Origin: Leifsonia sp. Root112D2
Lineage (GTDB): Bacteria > Actinomycetota > Actinomycetes > Actinomycetales > Microbacteriaceae
Assembly: GCF_001424905.1 (NCBI RefSeq)
Contig: NZ_LMCU01000001.1
Location: forward strand, 675,480 to 739,479
Length of the DNA stretch: 64,000 nucleotides
Direction of reading: 5' to 3'
Shown: positions 53,290 to 62,739 of the stretch, in pieces
Layout: every line of letters begins with the position of its first letter
Numbering within the stretch: the stretch's first letter is position 1
The notes under the pieces: model-generated
The model's input: only the letters and a program-made list of their open reading frames with translations
Databases searched by the model: none
What the model was told of the DNA's origin: nothing
Position numbers and translations under genes: made by a program

Positions 53290-55425
53290 TTACTCCGCAG
53301 CGATGTGCACGAGTGCCGCGTGCTCGGGCTGCAGGGGCGGGGCCTGGATACCGACGGCTGCGAGCATCCGGCCGGTGAGCACGACGCCATCGCCCCCCTG
53401 CCAGCTCGGGGCGTTGCTCTTCGTGGTCAGCGCCGCTCGCGGGCCGACCGCGCTCACCCGGTAGCGACGATCCGCCTCGAGCCCGGGAATGCGCACGAAG
53501 CCGGGCGGCCAGGTCGACGGGCGGCTGAGCAGCGCGAGGCAGAAGAGCGCCTCGCTTGCATCCGCCGCCACAACCCCGTGAGCCCACAGCTCGTCGACCG
53601 GGTGGTCGATGCGCACCGTCGTGCCGGTGTGCAACAGGGGGCGAAAGCGCTTGTAGAGCGCGACCCACTCGGCCAGCTCGGCGCGCTCGGCATCCGTGAT
53701 CTTCGCGATGTTCCACTCGATGCCGAAGTGCCCGAACAACGCCGTCGCGGCTCGGAACGACAGCTCGTGCGTGCGCCCGGTGGTGTGTGAGTGCGTGCTG
53801 CCGACGTGGCTGCCGATCAGTTCGGCGGGCAGCAGCTGGCCGGTCCAGCGCAGAATCTGCTGGCGCTCGAGCGGATCGATGCAGTCGCTCGCCCACACCC
53901 GGTCGGTGTGTTCGAGCACGCCGAGATCCACGCGGGCGCCGCCCGATGAGCAGGACTCGATCTCGAGCCGCGGATGCTCGGCCTTCAGCGCCGCAAGCAG
54001 CCGGTAGACCGCGAGCGTCTGCTCGTGTACCCCCGCCCGATGCGTGACCGTGGAGCCGGCGTCCACCAGATCGCGATTGTGGTCCCACTTGATGAAATCG
54101 ATGTCGTATTCGGTGACGAGCCCCGAGATCGCGGCGCGAATGTACTCCCACGCCTCAGGAATACCGAGGTTCAGCACCTGCTGCTGCCGGGCTTCGAGCG
54201 GCATGCGGCCGCCCGTCTGCATGATCCACTCCGGATGCGCGCGCGCCAGCTCCGAATCCGGGTTCACCATCTCCGGTTCGAACCACAGCCCGAACTGCAT
54301 GCCGAGTTGCTTCACGCGGTTCACGAGCGGATGCAGCCCCTCCGGCCAGACATCCGTATCGACGCTCCAGTCCCCCAGCCCCGCATCGTCGCTGCGGCGC
54401 CCCAGGAACCAGCCGTCGTCGAGCACGTAGCGCTCGACGCCCACCTCGGCGGCGCGCTCGGCGAGCTCAAGCAGGGTCGGCAGATCGTGGTGAAAGTACA
54501 CCGCCTCCCAGGTGTTGAGCACGACCGGGCGCTCGCTTGTCGGGTGGTTGGGCCGCTGCCGCAGGTAGTCGTGAAAGCGCGTCGCCTGCGCATCCAATCC
54601 GTCGCCGTATGCGAAGAACAGCCACGGGGTCGCATACTCCTCGCCAGGGGCGAGACTCACCTCACCGGGCAGCAGCAGCTCGCCGCCCCACAGCAGCGTT
54701 CTGCCGTTCGTCGCACGTTCGAGCGCGCTCACGTGGTTGCCACTGAAGCCCACGTGCAGGCCCCACGTCTCGCCGGCGCGAAAGCCGAAACCGCCGGCTC
54801 CCGCGGTGAGCACGGTGGCGGCATCCGCCCCGGTGCGCCCGCGCCGATTCTCGCGCAGGTGTGTTCCCACGGTGATGGCGCGGCGCTGCGGCACGCGCTC
54901 CTTCGCCCAGCGGCCCGCCTGGTCGAGAATCTCGGTCGCGGCCTGCGGCACGGGCAGCGCGAGCGACAGTCGGCCGAGTGCGTAGTCGCCCCCGCCGGTG
55001 TTGCGCAGCGTGGCGCGCGCCATCACGAGGCCCGAATCGGTCAGCCGAAGCTCGGTTGTGAGGGCTAGACCGGCCGCAGCATCGATAGCGCGCGCTGTGA
55101 TGGTGCGCGAGACGGCATCCGTCTCGTAGCTGGTGTCGGTGAAGAGGGTGGACCAGTCATCGCCGGCACGGTGGCCCTCAAGGCCGGGGGTACCCATCCA
55201 GCCGGCGCTGCCCTCCGGCAGCACGCTCACCTGCACGGGCACGTCGACCGAGTTGTCGAGCAGCGGCACCGCACCGGATGCCAGCGCCTGCACCTCGGCA
55301 TCGCTCACGTCACCGAGGTCGGCGCCCCAGTGCAGCACCGTCGGTAGCCCGTGCGCGGGCAGCTCGAGCACGAGACTCACCCCGGCGGCGCGCAAATGGG
55401 AAATGGTGGATGGCGCCGTCGTCAT
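53290..55425 (-). CDS. Alpha-galactosidase, GH36 family (second copy)
   Basis: 711 residues. The GH36 layout is clear: an N-terminal beta-sandwich, VVLNTWEAVYFHHDLPTLLE, VLDDGWFLGRRSDDAGLGDW, the nucleophile in IDFIKWDHNRDLVDAG, ESCSSGGARVDLGVLEHTDR and the acid/base in VWASDCIDPLERQ. This matches the group I bacterial enzymes active on melibiose, raffinose and galactomanno-oligosaccharides. No signal peptide. It is convergent with the second ROK gene (9 bp gap) and has its own promoter region upstream carrying a weaker version of the shared motif. It differs from the first GH36 in residues around both catalytic motifs. Confidence 0.95.
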   Translation of the reverse strand: MTTAPSTISHLRAAGVSLVLELPAHGLPTVLHWGADLGDVSDAEVQALASGAVPLLDNSVDVPVQVSVLPEGSAGWMGTPGLEGHRAGDDWSTLFTDTSYETDAVSRTITARAIDAAAGLALTTELRLTDSGLVMARATLRNTGGGDYALGRLSLALPVPQAATEILDQAGRWAKERVPQRRAITVGTHLRENRRGRTGADAATVLTAGAGGFGFRAGETWGLHVGFSGNHVSALERATNGRTLLWGGELLLPGEVSLAPGEEYATPWLFFAYGDGLDAQATRFHDYLRQRPNHPTSERPVVLNTWEAVYFHHDLPTLLELAERAAEVGVERYVLDDGWFLGRRSDDAGLGDWSVDTDVWPEGLHPLVNRVKQLGMQFGLWFEPEMVNPDSELARAHPEWIMQTGGRMPLEARQQQVLNLGIPEAWEYIRAAISGLVTEYDIDFIKWDHNRDLVDAGSTVTHRAGVHEQTLAVYRLLAALKAEHPRLEIESCSSGGARVDLGVLEHTDRVWASDCIDPLERQQILRWTGQLLPAELIGSHVGSTHSHTTGRTHELSFRAATALFGHFGIEWNIAKITDAERAELAEWVALYKRFRPLLHTGTTVRIDHPVDELWAHGVVAADASEALFCLALLSRPSTWPPGFVRIPGLEADRRYRVSAVGPRAALTTKSNAPSWQGGDGVVLTGRMLAAVGIQAPPLQPEHAALVHIAAE

Positions 55426-55482
55426 GTGTGCTCCCGAGTGAGGTCTGCTCGGTGTCGCGCTTCGATGCGGCCGAGTCGAACG

Positions 55483-55499
55483 CCACTATATTAGGTCAC
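55483..55499. promoter_or_regulatory. Weaker ROK-type operator candidate upstream of GH36 copy 2
   Basis: CCACTATATTAGGTCAC shares the ACT(A/T)TATTA-GG core with the other three sites. A -10-like TATAGT on the complement (55490-55485) lies within it, 60 bp upstream of the GH36 start. I see no clear -35. Confidence 0.35.
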
Positions 55500-55618
55500 T
55501 GATGTAACTCGCTCGCGGCCGCGCCAGCGGATGCTGAGGCAGATCACGGCGCGTTCGCATGCCGCCCTCTCCCGGGCGTGGGTGCGCTGCGATACCGGGG
55601 TGATCTGCGGGCGCGGCG

Positions 55619-55864
55619 TCAGCGGCGCGAGCGGCGCCAGCGGACGGCGTGAGCGAAGACGAGGCCGGCGATGCAGGCCAGGGCGATTGTCGACAGGGCC
55701 GGCGCGACACGCATGGCCAGCTGTGCGAGCACGACAGTGAACGGCGGATGTCCGTTGACTGCAAAAGGGGCGGCGGTCATCGCCTGGTAGATGCACGCGG
55801 CGACGGCGAGCGCAAGAAACAATGCCGCCACAGGGATCAGCACCCGCTCGAGCGCCGTCATCAC
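55619..55864 (-). CDS. Small two-helix membrane protein, unknown function
   Basis: 81 residues. Two hydrophobic stretches, VLIPVAALFLALAVAACIY and APALSTIALACIAGLVFAHA, end in a basic tail VRWRRSRR. Its ATG overlaps the stop codon of the upstream gene, whose C-terminus has the same kind of ending (LAGSRWRSRREQNG), so the two look like small paralogous or paired membrane subunits. Orthologues in Microbacteriaceae are annotated only as hypothetical as far as I know. A start at the second Met (55861) is equally plausible. No catalytic motif. Confidence 0.65.
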   Translation of the reverse strand: MMTALERVLIPVAALFLALAVAACIYQAMTAAPFAVNGHPPFTVVLAQLAMRVAPALSTIALACIAGLVFAHAVRWRRSRR

Positions 55865-56418
55865 CCGTTCTGCTCTCGCCGTGACCTCCAGCGTGAACCG
55901 GCGAGGAACACCAGGCCTGCGAGAATGGCTAGTCCCACGGTGATCAGCGGCCCCGCCAGAACATAGCTGACATTCTGCATGATCATCGACGACACCCCCG
56001 GTGCGCTAAAGCCGTTCTGTCCGGAAAGTGAGCTATAGGTGGTCGTCCCCTCGATGCCGATGCCGCCGATTACGAAGAGCACGCCCATGACGCCGAGGGC
56101 GTACGCGTATGGATTGGTTCTCAGTGGCGGCCGGCCGTCTCGCAGAGGTGCGGCGGCTATTTCGGTGCCGCAGGCATCCGTGCCAGCGTCGTCGAGGTCG
56201 AGGTCGGTCTCGCTTCGAGGCGGGACGGATGAGTGTGCCTCACGCGCGACCGGATCCTGCGTCATAGGCACTGCCGCGGCCGGCGCCTGCTCGCTTGGAC
56301 CCGCGGGCTCGGATGCGGCCCCTCGACGCCTCGGATCCTCGGCAGCCGGGCCTTGATACCCCCGCTGAAACGCCGGATCGTAACGGGGGTCGATGTCCTT
56401 CTCGTCTTTGTCGGCCAC
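55861..56418 (-). CDS. Membrane protein with disordered acidic N-terminus, unknown function
   Basis: 185 residues from GTG 56418, chosen because AGGAGGCAGC lies directly upstream; the longer frame to 56715 overlaps pheA. The first 95 residues (DKDEKDIDPRYDPAFQRGYQ, then Pro/Ala/Glu-rich) look disordered. Two membrane helices follow: YALGVMGVLFVIGGIGIEGT and ILAGPLITVGLAILAGLVFL-like near the end, with a basic tail RWRSRREQNG. It is translationally coupled to the small two-helix gene downstream. No known domain. Located 55 bp after pheA in the same direction. Confidence 0.7.
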   Translation of the reverse strand: MADKDEKDIDPRYDPAFQRGYQGPAAEDPRRRGAASEPAGPSEQAPAAAVPMTQDPVAREAHSSVPPRSETDLDLDDAGTDACGTEIAAAPLRDGRPPLRTNPYAYALGVMGVLFVIGGIGIEGTTTYSSLSGQNGFSAPGVSSMIMQNVSYVLAGPLITVGLAILAGLVFLAGSRWRSRREQNG

Positions 56419-56473
56419 GCTGCCTCCTGTTCGTACCGCTCGTATCGCTCGCCTCGTCGCTGTCGATTCGTGC

Positions 56474-57439
56474 TCAGTCGACGGGAAGTGCCTCGCCGCG
56501 CAGAGAGGCCAGCCACTCGCGCGCTTCGGTGAACACCTCGTTGCGGTAGCGCTGGTCGAATTCGACCGCAACGCCATCCGCGCGCGGATACGATCCAAGA
56601 AAAATGACCTTGGGGCTGAAACGCCGCAGCCCCAGTAGTGCATCGGCGACCCGCTCATCCGCGAGGTGACCGTCGATGTCGATGACGAAGCGGTACCGTC
56701 CGAGTGCGTCGCCAATGGGCCGCGATTCGATGAGGCTCATGTTGACGCCACGGGTCGAGAACTGCTCAAGCAGGCCAAGCAACGTGCCCGCAACGTCGTC
56801 GGGCAACTCGACAATGATGCTGGTCTTGTCTGCCCCGGTCGGTGCGTCGACGGTGCCGGTGCGCGCCACAAGAACGAAGCGGGTCATGGCGTTGGCGTTG
56901 TCGGCGATGCCGTCGGCGAGTACCACGAGCTCGTGGCGGTCGACGATGCTCGGTGGGGCGATGGCGGCATCCGCGTGGCCACCCGGCGCCTGCGGGTCGC
57001 CGAGCGCGGCGGCCGCAGCGACATTGCTGGAGGCGGGAACGTGTTCGTGAGCCGGCAGCGTCGCATCCAGCCACCGATGGCACTGTGCATAAGCCACCGG
57101 ATGCGCGTTGATGACCCTCACATCGGCCAGCGCCGTGCCCGGTCGTGCCACCAGCACGAAACTCACCGGCACCAGATACTCGCCAACAATGCGCAGATTC
57201 GGGATGTTCGCAAGCGCGTCCTGCGCGACCGAAACACCGCCCTCGATCGAGTTCTCGATGGCGATCATGGCAGCAACGCTGCGCCCATCCACCACGTCGG
57301 CGAGCGCCTCGCCCACGTTGTTGACGGGCCGCCAGGTCTTGCCAGCCGCCTCGGGCACCTGTGCGAGCGCGGCCTCGGTGAACGTGCCGGACGGCCCCAG
57401 AAAGCTGTAGGTGTTCGCGGCGTCCGTGCTGATCTCCAT
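56474..57439 (-). CDS. pheA: Prephenate dehydratase
   Basis: 321 residues. Converts prephenate to phenylpyruvate in phenylalanine synthesis. The catalytic domain starts YSFLGPSGTFTEAAL, with IENSIEGGVSVAQDALANIP and the substrate-contact Thr in NAMTRFVLVARTGTVD. The C-terminal ACT regulatory domain shows LLGLLEQFSTRGVNMSLIES and RPIGDALGRYRFVIDIDGH, with the ESRP motif for phenylalanine feedback. No chorismate-mutase domain, so it is monofunctional. The ATG at 57439 is preferred over one eight codons upstream. It sits between the small membrane genes and the XRE regulator, both on the same strand. Confidence 0.95.
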   Translation of the reverse strand: MEISTDAANTYSFLGPSGTFTEAALAQVPEAAGKTWRPVNNVGEALADVVDGRSVAAMIAIENSIEGGVSVAQDALANIPNLRIVGEYLVPVSFVLVARPGTALADVRVINAHPVAYAQCHRWLDATLPAHEHVPASSNVAAAAALGDPQAPGGHADAAIAPPSIVDRHELVVLADGIADNANAMTRFVLVARTGTVDAPTGADKTSIIVELPDDVAGTLLGLLEQFSTRGVNMSLIESRPIGDALGRYRFVIDIDGHLADERVADALLGLRRFSPKVIFLGSYPRADGVAVEFDQRYRNEVFTEAREWLASLRGEALPVD

Positions 57440-57477
57440 GCCCAGAAGCTTAAGGCACCCCACGAACGCCCTGCGGC

Positions 57478-58305
57478 TCAGCGCGCGGGCTGTTGTATGC
57501 CGAGAGCTCGCGCAAGATCATATTTAGAGGCCTCGTCGGAACCGGGCTCCACCGTGTAGGTGATGATCCGCAGATCTTTCCCGATCGTGGTGTACACGTC
57601 GCAGTCGACGGTGATTGGACCGACGATTGGATGCAGGAAGGTCTTCTCCTCCGACCGTTGCGCGACGGAGGTGCCCTCCAACCAAAGTTCTTCGAAGCGG
57701 TCGATACGGCGCAACCGTTGTAGAAGCTGCTGAACGGAGCGGTCCTTGGGATACCGCAGCGTCGCGTTTCGCATATCCGTCACGAGCGCGCGCTCGAAAC
57801 GTTCGATGTACGCCGCACTCATCAGCACATTGGGCGCTGTTCCGGTGAACTGGGCCTCGATGAGGTTGTAGCCGCGCGGCGGTTGCCCGAGCAGGGCCTG
57901 CCAGGACGCGTTCACGGTGAGCAGGGACCAATGCGCCGTATAGACGCCGATCGCAACATCGGGAGCGCGCAGGAGAAGCCGCTGCACGCTTCGCGGAATA
58001 TGGGTTGGCACGTTCGTCGGCAATGGGATCGGCAGACCCGCCGCCTGGAACAGCTGATCGCGTTCTTCGTCGGACAGCTGTAATGCGCGGGCCAACGCGC
58101 CGGCGACCTGCACCGACGGATTTTGGGAGCGGCCTTGCTCAAGTCGAACGAGATAGTCCACGGACAGCCCTGCCAGCATCGCCACCTCCTCCCGACGGAG
58201 GCCCGTCAGTCGGGCGGACACCGCAGGAAGACCCACGGTCGCGGGCTTCAAACGGGCGCGCCACATGGTCAAGAGGTTGCTGAGTTCGCCACGGTCGGTC
58301 ATGGC
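57478..58305 (-). CDS. XRE-family regulator with MmyB-like ligand-binding domain
   Basis: 275 residues from ATG 58305. The N-terminal helix-turn-helix contains LTGLRREEVAMLAGLSVDYL and VRLEQGRSQNPSVQVAGALA, and the C-terminal MmyB-type PAS-like domain shows VAIGVYTAHWSLLTVNASWQ, YLQLL-like RSVQQLLQRLRRIDRFEELW and HPIVGPITVDCDVYTTIG. Such regulators commonly repress an adjacent divergent gene; here the YciI-like gene starts 106 bp away. The ligand of this domain class may be a fatty acid or quinone-like molecule by analogy to the MltR/MmyB structure. Confidence 0.92.
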   Translation of the reverse strand, partial: AMTDRGELSNLLTMWRARLKPATVGLPAVSARLTGLRREEVAMLAGLSVDYLVRLEQGRSQNPSVQVAGALARALQLSDEERDQLFQAAGLPIPLPTNVPTHIPRSVQRLLLRAPDVAIGVYTAHWSLLTVNASWQALLGQPPRGYNLIEAQFTGTAPNVLMSAAYIERFERALVTDMRNATLRYPKDRSVQQLLQRLRRIDRFEELWLEGTSVAQRSEEKTFLHPIVGPITVDCDVYTTIGKDLRIITYTVEPGSDEASKYDLARALGIQQPAR

Positions 58306-58411
58306 TCCAGTGTGCAGGAGGCCTCGCAATGGCGACTGGTGCCGGGAGTCCTACCCACATTCTCTCGACCGCCGCGATGCTGGTCACATCCACCGAGAAA
58401 GGCAACCCATC

Positions 58412-58714
58412 ATGGCTGAAATCTTCACCGTCGAGTACTCCTACCCGACCGATACCACCCTTCAGGACGAGCACCGTCCCGCTCACCTGGCCTACTTGCG
58501 AGAGCGTCTGGAACAGGGCGAACTCCTGGTTTCCGGGCCGCGGGGCGAACACGAGGCTCCCGGCGGGCTCCTCATCTACAAGGTCGAGGACCGCGCCAGC
58601 ATCGACAACATCGTCGACAACGATCCCTTCGTCGTCAACAACGTTGTCGTGCACAAGCGCGTGCACAATTGGCGTCCCATCGTCGGACCGGCATCATCCG
58701 CATTCGCTGACTAA
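58412..58714 (+). CDS. YciI-like protein
   Basis: 100 residues. EIFTVEYSYPTDTTLQDEHR, AHLAYLRERLEQGELLVSGP and NIVDNDPFVVNNVVVHKRVH match the YciI/YCII dimeric ferredoxin-like fold with the conserved His-Asp pair. Its enzymatic role is unclear; relatives resemble muconolactone isomerase and dehydrochlorinase-like proteins. An AAAGG site lies upstream of ATG 58412. It is divergent from the XRE regulator and followed by a membrane protein gene, probably its regulated partner operon. Confidence 0.9.
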   Translation: MAEIFTVEYSYPTDTTLQDEHRPAHLAYLRERLEQGELLVSGPRGEHEAPGGLLIYKVEDRASIDNIVDNDPFVVNNVVVHKRVHNWRPIVGPASSAFAD

Positions 58715-58818
58715 GTCTCGGCCTCGCCGCGTTGCAGCGGCGGCGGGGATCACAATCCTTCGCCGCCGCTGAATCCTTCGCACATTCCCCATCCACCTCG
58801 AACGATCGGACTCCTCCC

Positions 58819-59087
58819 GTGCGACCACCTCGCCACAAATTCGCCCTCATCAACTGGCTAGCCGTGTACCCACTCATCACGCTGATTCTCTGGTTGCTGC
58901 TCCCGCTCTTGACCGAGTACCCGCTGTGGATTACTACTCTCATCGTGTCTCTCATCCTCGTGCCGCTGATGAACTTCCTTGTGATGCCCCTCCTGCTGAG
59001 TCTGTTCGCACCGTGGCTTACCGATCGAACAAGCGCAAAGGGCAGACCAGACGCTCAAGGGCGGCAGGTCGGTGCCAGACTGGGGGA

Positions 59088-59091
<4 letters not shown>
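58819..59091 (+). CDS. Small membrane protein, unknown function
   Basis: 90 residues from GTG 58819, where the hydrophilic frame upstream looks non-coding. [20 protein letters not shown] and [20 protein letters not shown] plus a third hydrophobic stretch [14 protein letters not shown] suggest two or three membrane helices, followed by a basic tail. This type is often found next to antibiotic-biosynthesis-monooxygenase or YciI-like genes, and is annotated as hypothetical. Its stop overlaps the pgm start by 4 nt (ATGA), so it may be co-translated with pgm. Confidence 0.7.
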
Positions 59092-60728
<1,637 letters not shown>

Positions 60729-60730
60729 GC

Positions 60731-61513
60731 TCAGCCCGCGTAGCCGCCGCCCGTGATGCCGAAGAACTCCTCGAGCGTCTCTACGCCACGGCGATGCATC
60801 TCGGCCGCGAGCTCCGTGCCGATGTAGCGGTAGTGCCACGGCTCGAAGGTGTACCCCGTGACCTGCTCCTTGTCTGAGGGATACCGCAGCAGAAAACCGT
60901 ACTGCCAGGCGTTCGCCGCCAGCCATGTGCCCTGTGCGGTGCCGGCGAAGCACGCATCCAGCGAGCAGTTCGCGGGCAACGCGCTTAGATCGACCACCAG
61001 ACCCGTCTGATGTTCGCTGAATCCGGGGCGGGCCGTGTCTGTATCGGCGGATGCTCGCCCGTATGCCGCGACGTTCTGGTTGTATACAGCGACCTGGGTC
61101 GAATAAGAGCGGTACCCGCTCTGCAATTGAAACCGCAGGCCGGCCGTTTGGCGCGCGGCCGCGAGCATCCTGCTGAGAGCGGTGGCAGCCTCTGCCCGCA
61201 CCGGCTGCCCGTTCACGTTGTGGATATCAGGGTCGACGAGGTCACTCGGCGCGTAGTCGACCGGGATGAGTGGATGCTTCTTGTTCACGATCACCCAGAT
61301 GCTTGCGGGGTCGATTCTCGAGTGAGCGTTCATGGGGAACGGTGGCGGCCCCGGGGGCGCCGACGGCGTGGCCGACGGCGGCGGCCCGGCCGTGTGCACG
61401 ACAGCGGCAGCCGTAGAGCTGTCGGGCGCCGTCGGTACGGTTGTCGTGCATCCGGTCAGAACGACGGCGAGCAGCGCGGCGAGAACAAGGCTGCGACGTC
61501 GCGGTGGGGGCAC
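60731..61513 (-). CDS. D,D-carboxypeptidase-like lipoprotein (VanY family)
   Basis: 260 residues. The N-terminal signal LVLAALLAVVLTGCTTTV ends in a lipobox, so it is a surface lipoprotein. A Thr/Pro-rich linker leads to the VanY domain: LQSGYRSYSTQVAVYNQNVA, the zinc-binding SEHQTGLVVDLSA and EPWHYRYIGTELAAEMHRRG, containing the H...D...H zinc ligands. It removes terminal D-Ala from peptidoglycan stem peptides, trimming the wall. It is not linked to any van cluster, so housekeeping wall maturation is the likely role. Convergent with pgm. Confidence 0.93.
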   Translation of the reverse strand: MPPPRRRSLVLAALLAVVLTGCTTTVPTAPDSSTAAAVVHTAGPPPSATPSAPPGPPPFPMNAHSRIDPASIWVIVNKKHPLIPVDYAPSDLVDPDIHNVNGQPVRAEAATALSRMLAAARQTAGLRFQLQSGYRSYSTQVAVYNQNVAAYGRASADTDTARPGFSEHQTGLVVDLSALPANCSLDACFAGTAQGTWLAANAWQYGFLLRYPSDKEQVTGYTFEPWHYRYIGTELAAEMHRRGVETLEEFFGITGGGYAG

Positions 61514-61572
61514 GGCTCACAGCCTAGGGGTAATGACTGCGTGAGCCACGGCCCCTGCGTCGGCGAGGTGCG

Positions 61573-62451
61573 TTACTTCGTCAGGTGCCAGAAGTGCATG
61601 GCGCCGCCGGGGTGCTGCACGGTGAGCGTGTTGTCGAGATCGCGGTAGTCGTAGTCGTCGTTGTGGCTGGCGAACTCGACCTTGATCTTTCCGTCGACGT
61701 GTTTGATGGCGGTGACGACCTGCACGTGGTCGCGATCGCCGTCGCCATCCCAGTCGAAGATGCCGATGTCACCGAGCGCCACCTTGTCGCGCTGATCGGA
61801 GGAGAGCCGCACGAGTCCGAGCGTCTTGGCGTTCGCCGCGAAGTAGTCATCCATCGCCGGCACGTAGCCCCACTGCGGGCTCCATGAGCCCGCCGCGTCG
61901 TGGTTGTACCAGGTGTCGTTCATCTTCCAGCCGCGAGCGATGAGTGTCTGGCTCACGAAATTGGCGCAGTCGCCCCCGACTGAGTTCAGGTCTCCGTAGG
62001 CGGCCGTGTTGTAGTTCTTCCAGTACGTCAGGGCGTACGCGAGCTGCTTCGCTACCGGCGTCGTTGCCGTGTAGGTGTAGGGCTTCGCGGCCGTAGCGAT
62101 TGACTTGCCAGCCTTGTCGAGAAGCGTGACCTTCACCGAGGCGGGCTGGTAGTTGGCGGCCGCTGGCGCCTTCACGACAACCTTCTGATCGTTCGAGGAC
62201 TTCGCAACAGGGGCCACCGCGGCGCCGAAACTGACCGACGCCACCTCCTCGAGTCCTTTGCCCTTGATCGTGACGGATGCGCCGCCGGTCACGCTGCCGA
62301 TCGCGGAGGTGAGTGTCGCACTGGAGCCCGTGACTGCCGCATCTGTCGAGGGACTGGCCGTGCAGCCGGTCAGCACGAGCGCGGCGGTGAATGTCGAGGC
62401 GAGAGCGAGCACAAACGGCCGGCGGAGCGCAGAGCGGGAACGGAACGGCAT
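61573..62451 (-). CDS. Lipoprotein with IPT/TIG-like domain and putative amidase domain (Amidase_6 type)
   Basis: 292 residues. Signal FVLALASTFTAALVLTGC ends in a lipobox. A small beta-rich domain (SVTGGASVTIKGKGLEEVAS, then VSFGAAVAPVAKSSNDQKVV) resembles an IPT/TIG fold. The C-terminal domain has the Amidase_6 pattern: YGDLNSVGGDCANFVSQTLI with the catalytic-type Cys, DVGIFDWDGDGDRDHVQVV-like GDIGIFDWDGDGDRDHVQVV with His, and VEFASHNDDYDYRDLDN. Such domains are proposed cell-wall amidases. It may act on peptidoglycan at the surface, in keeping with the adjacent VanY-type enzyme. Activity is not shown. Confidence 0.88.
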   Translation of the reverse strand: MPFRSRSALRRPFVLALASTFTAALVLTGCTASPSTDAAVTGSSATLTSAIGSVTGGASVTIKGKGLEEVASVSFGAAVAPVAKSSNDQKVVVKAPAAANYQPASVKVTLLDKAGKSIATAAKPYTYTATTPVAKQLAYALTYWKNYNTAAYGDLNSVGGDCANFVSQTLIARGWKMNDTWYNHDAAGSWSPQWGYVPAMDDYFAANAKTLGLVRLSSDQRDKVALGDIGIFDWDGDGDRDHVQVVTAIKHVDGKIKVEFASHNDDYDYRDLDNTLTVQHPGGAMHFWHLTK

Positions 62452-62568
62452 GAATCACTTTCACTTCGGCACGGACTTCTCAACCAGCGACGATACGCCG
62501 CGTTTCAAGGACGACGCTGAGAACGCACCGTCGACGAACATCTCCAGGGGTGCGCGCTCTCGCGCAGG

Positions 62569-62594
62569 CCACAGGCGCCCCTGTTCGCCTGTGG
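62569..62594. promoter_or_regulatory. Strong inverted repeat in the divergent region before the efflux gene
   Basis: CCACAGGCG and CGCCTGTGG form a perfect 9-bp stem around an 8-nt centre. It lies between the divergent amidase lipoprotein and DHA2 efflux genes, 32 bp upstream of the efflux -35. There is no T-run, so an operator is more likely than a terminator. Confidence 0.4.
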
Positions 62595-62625
62595 CGAACC
62601 CGGGAAAATGTTCGGCGCCACGGCG

Positions 62626-62677
62626 TTGTCTATGACACTCAAGGGGTGTAAATTTGCACTCTGCGCAAGATTTTGCG
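62626..62677 (+). promoter_or_regulatory. Promoter and downstream palindrome for the DHA2 efflux gene
   Basis: TTGTCT (62626-62631) and TAAATT (62649-62654) are spaced 17 bp. Immediately downstream CGCAAGATTTTGCG (62664-62677) is an inverted repeat with 5-bp arms overlapping the expected transcription start, a typical place for a TetR or MarR-type repressor. The leader to ATG 62740 is about 80 nt. Confidence 0.5.
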
Positions 62678-62739
62678 TTGAGCCCACACCGCCGTGACGC
62701 CGGTGATCGCGGCGCCATTCCAACACTTTTGAGGTCGCA

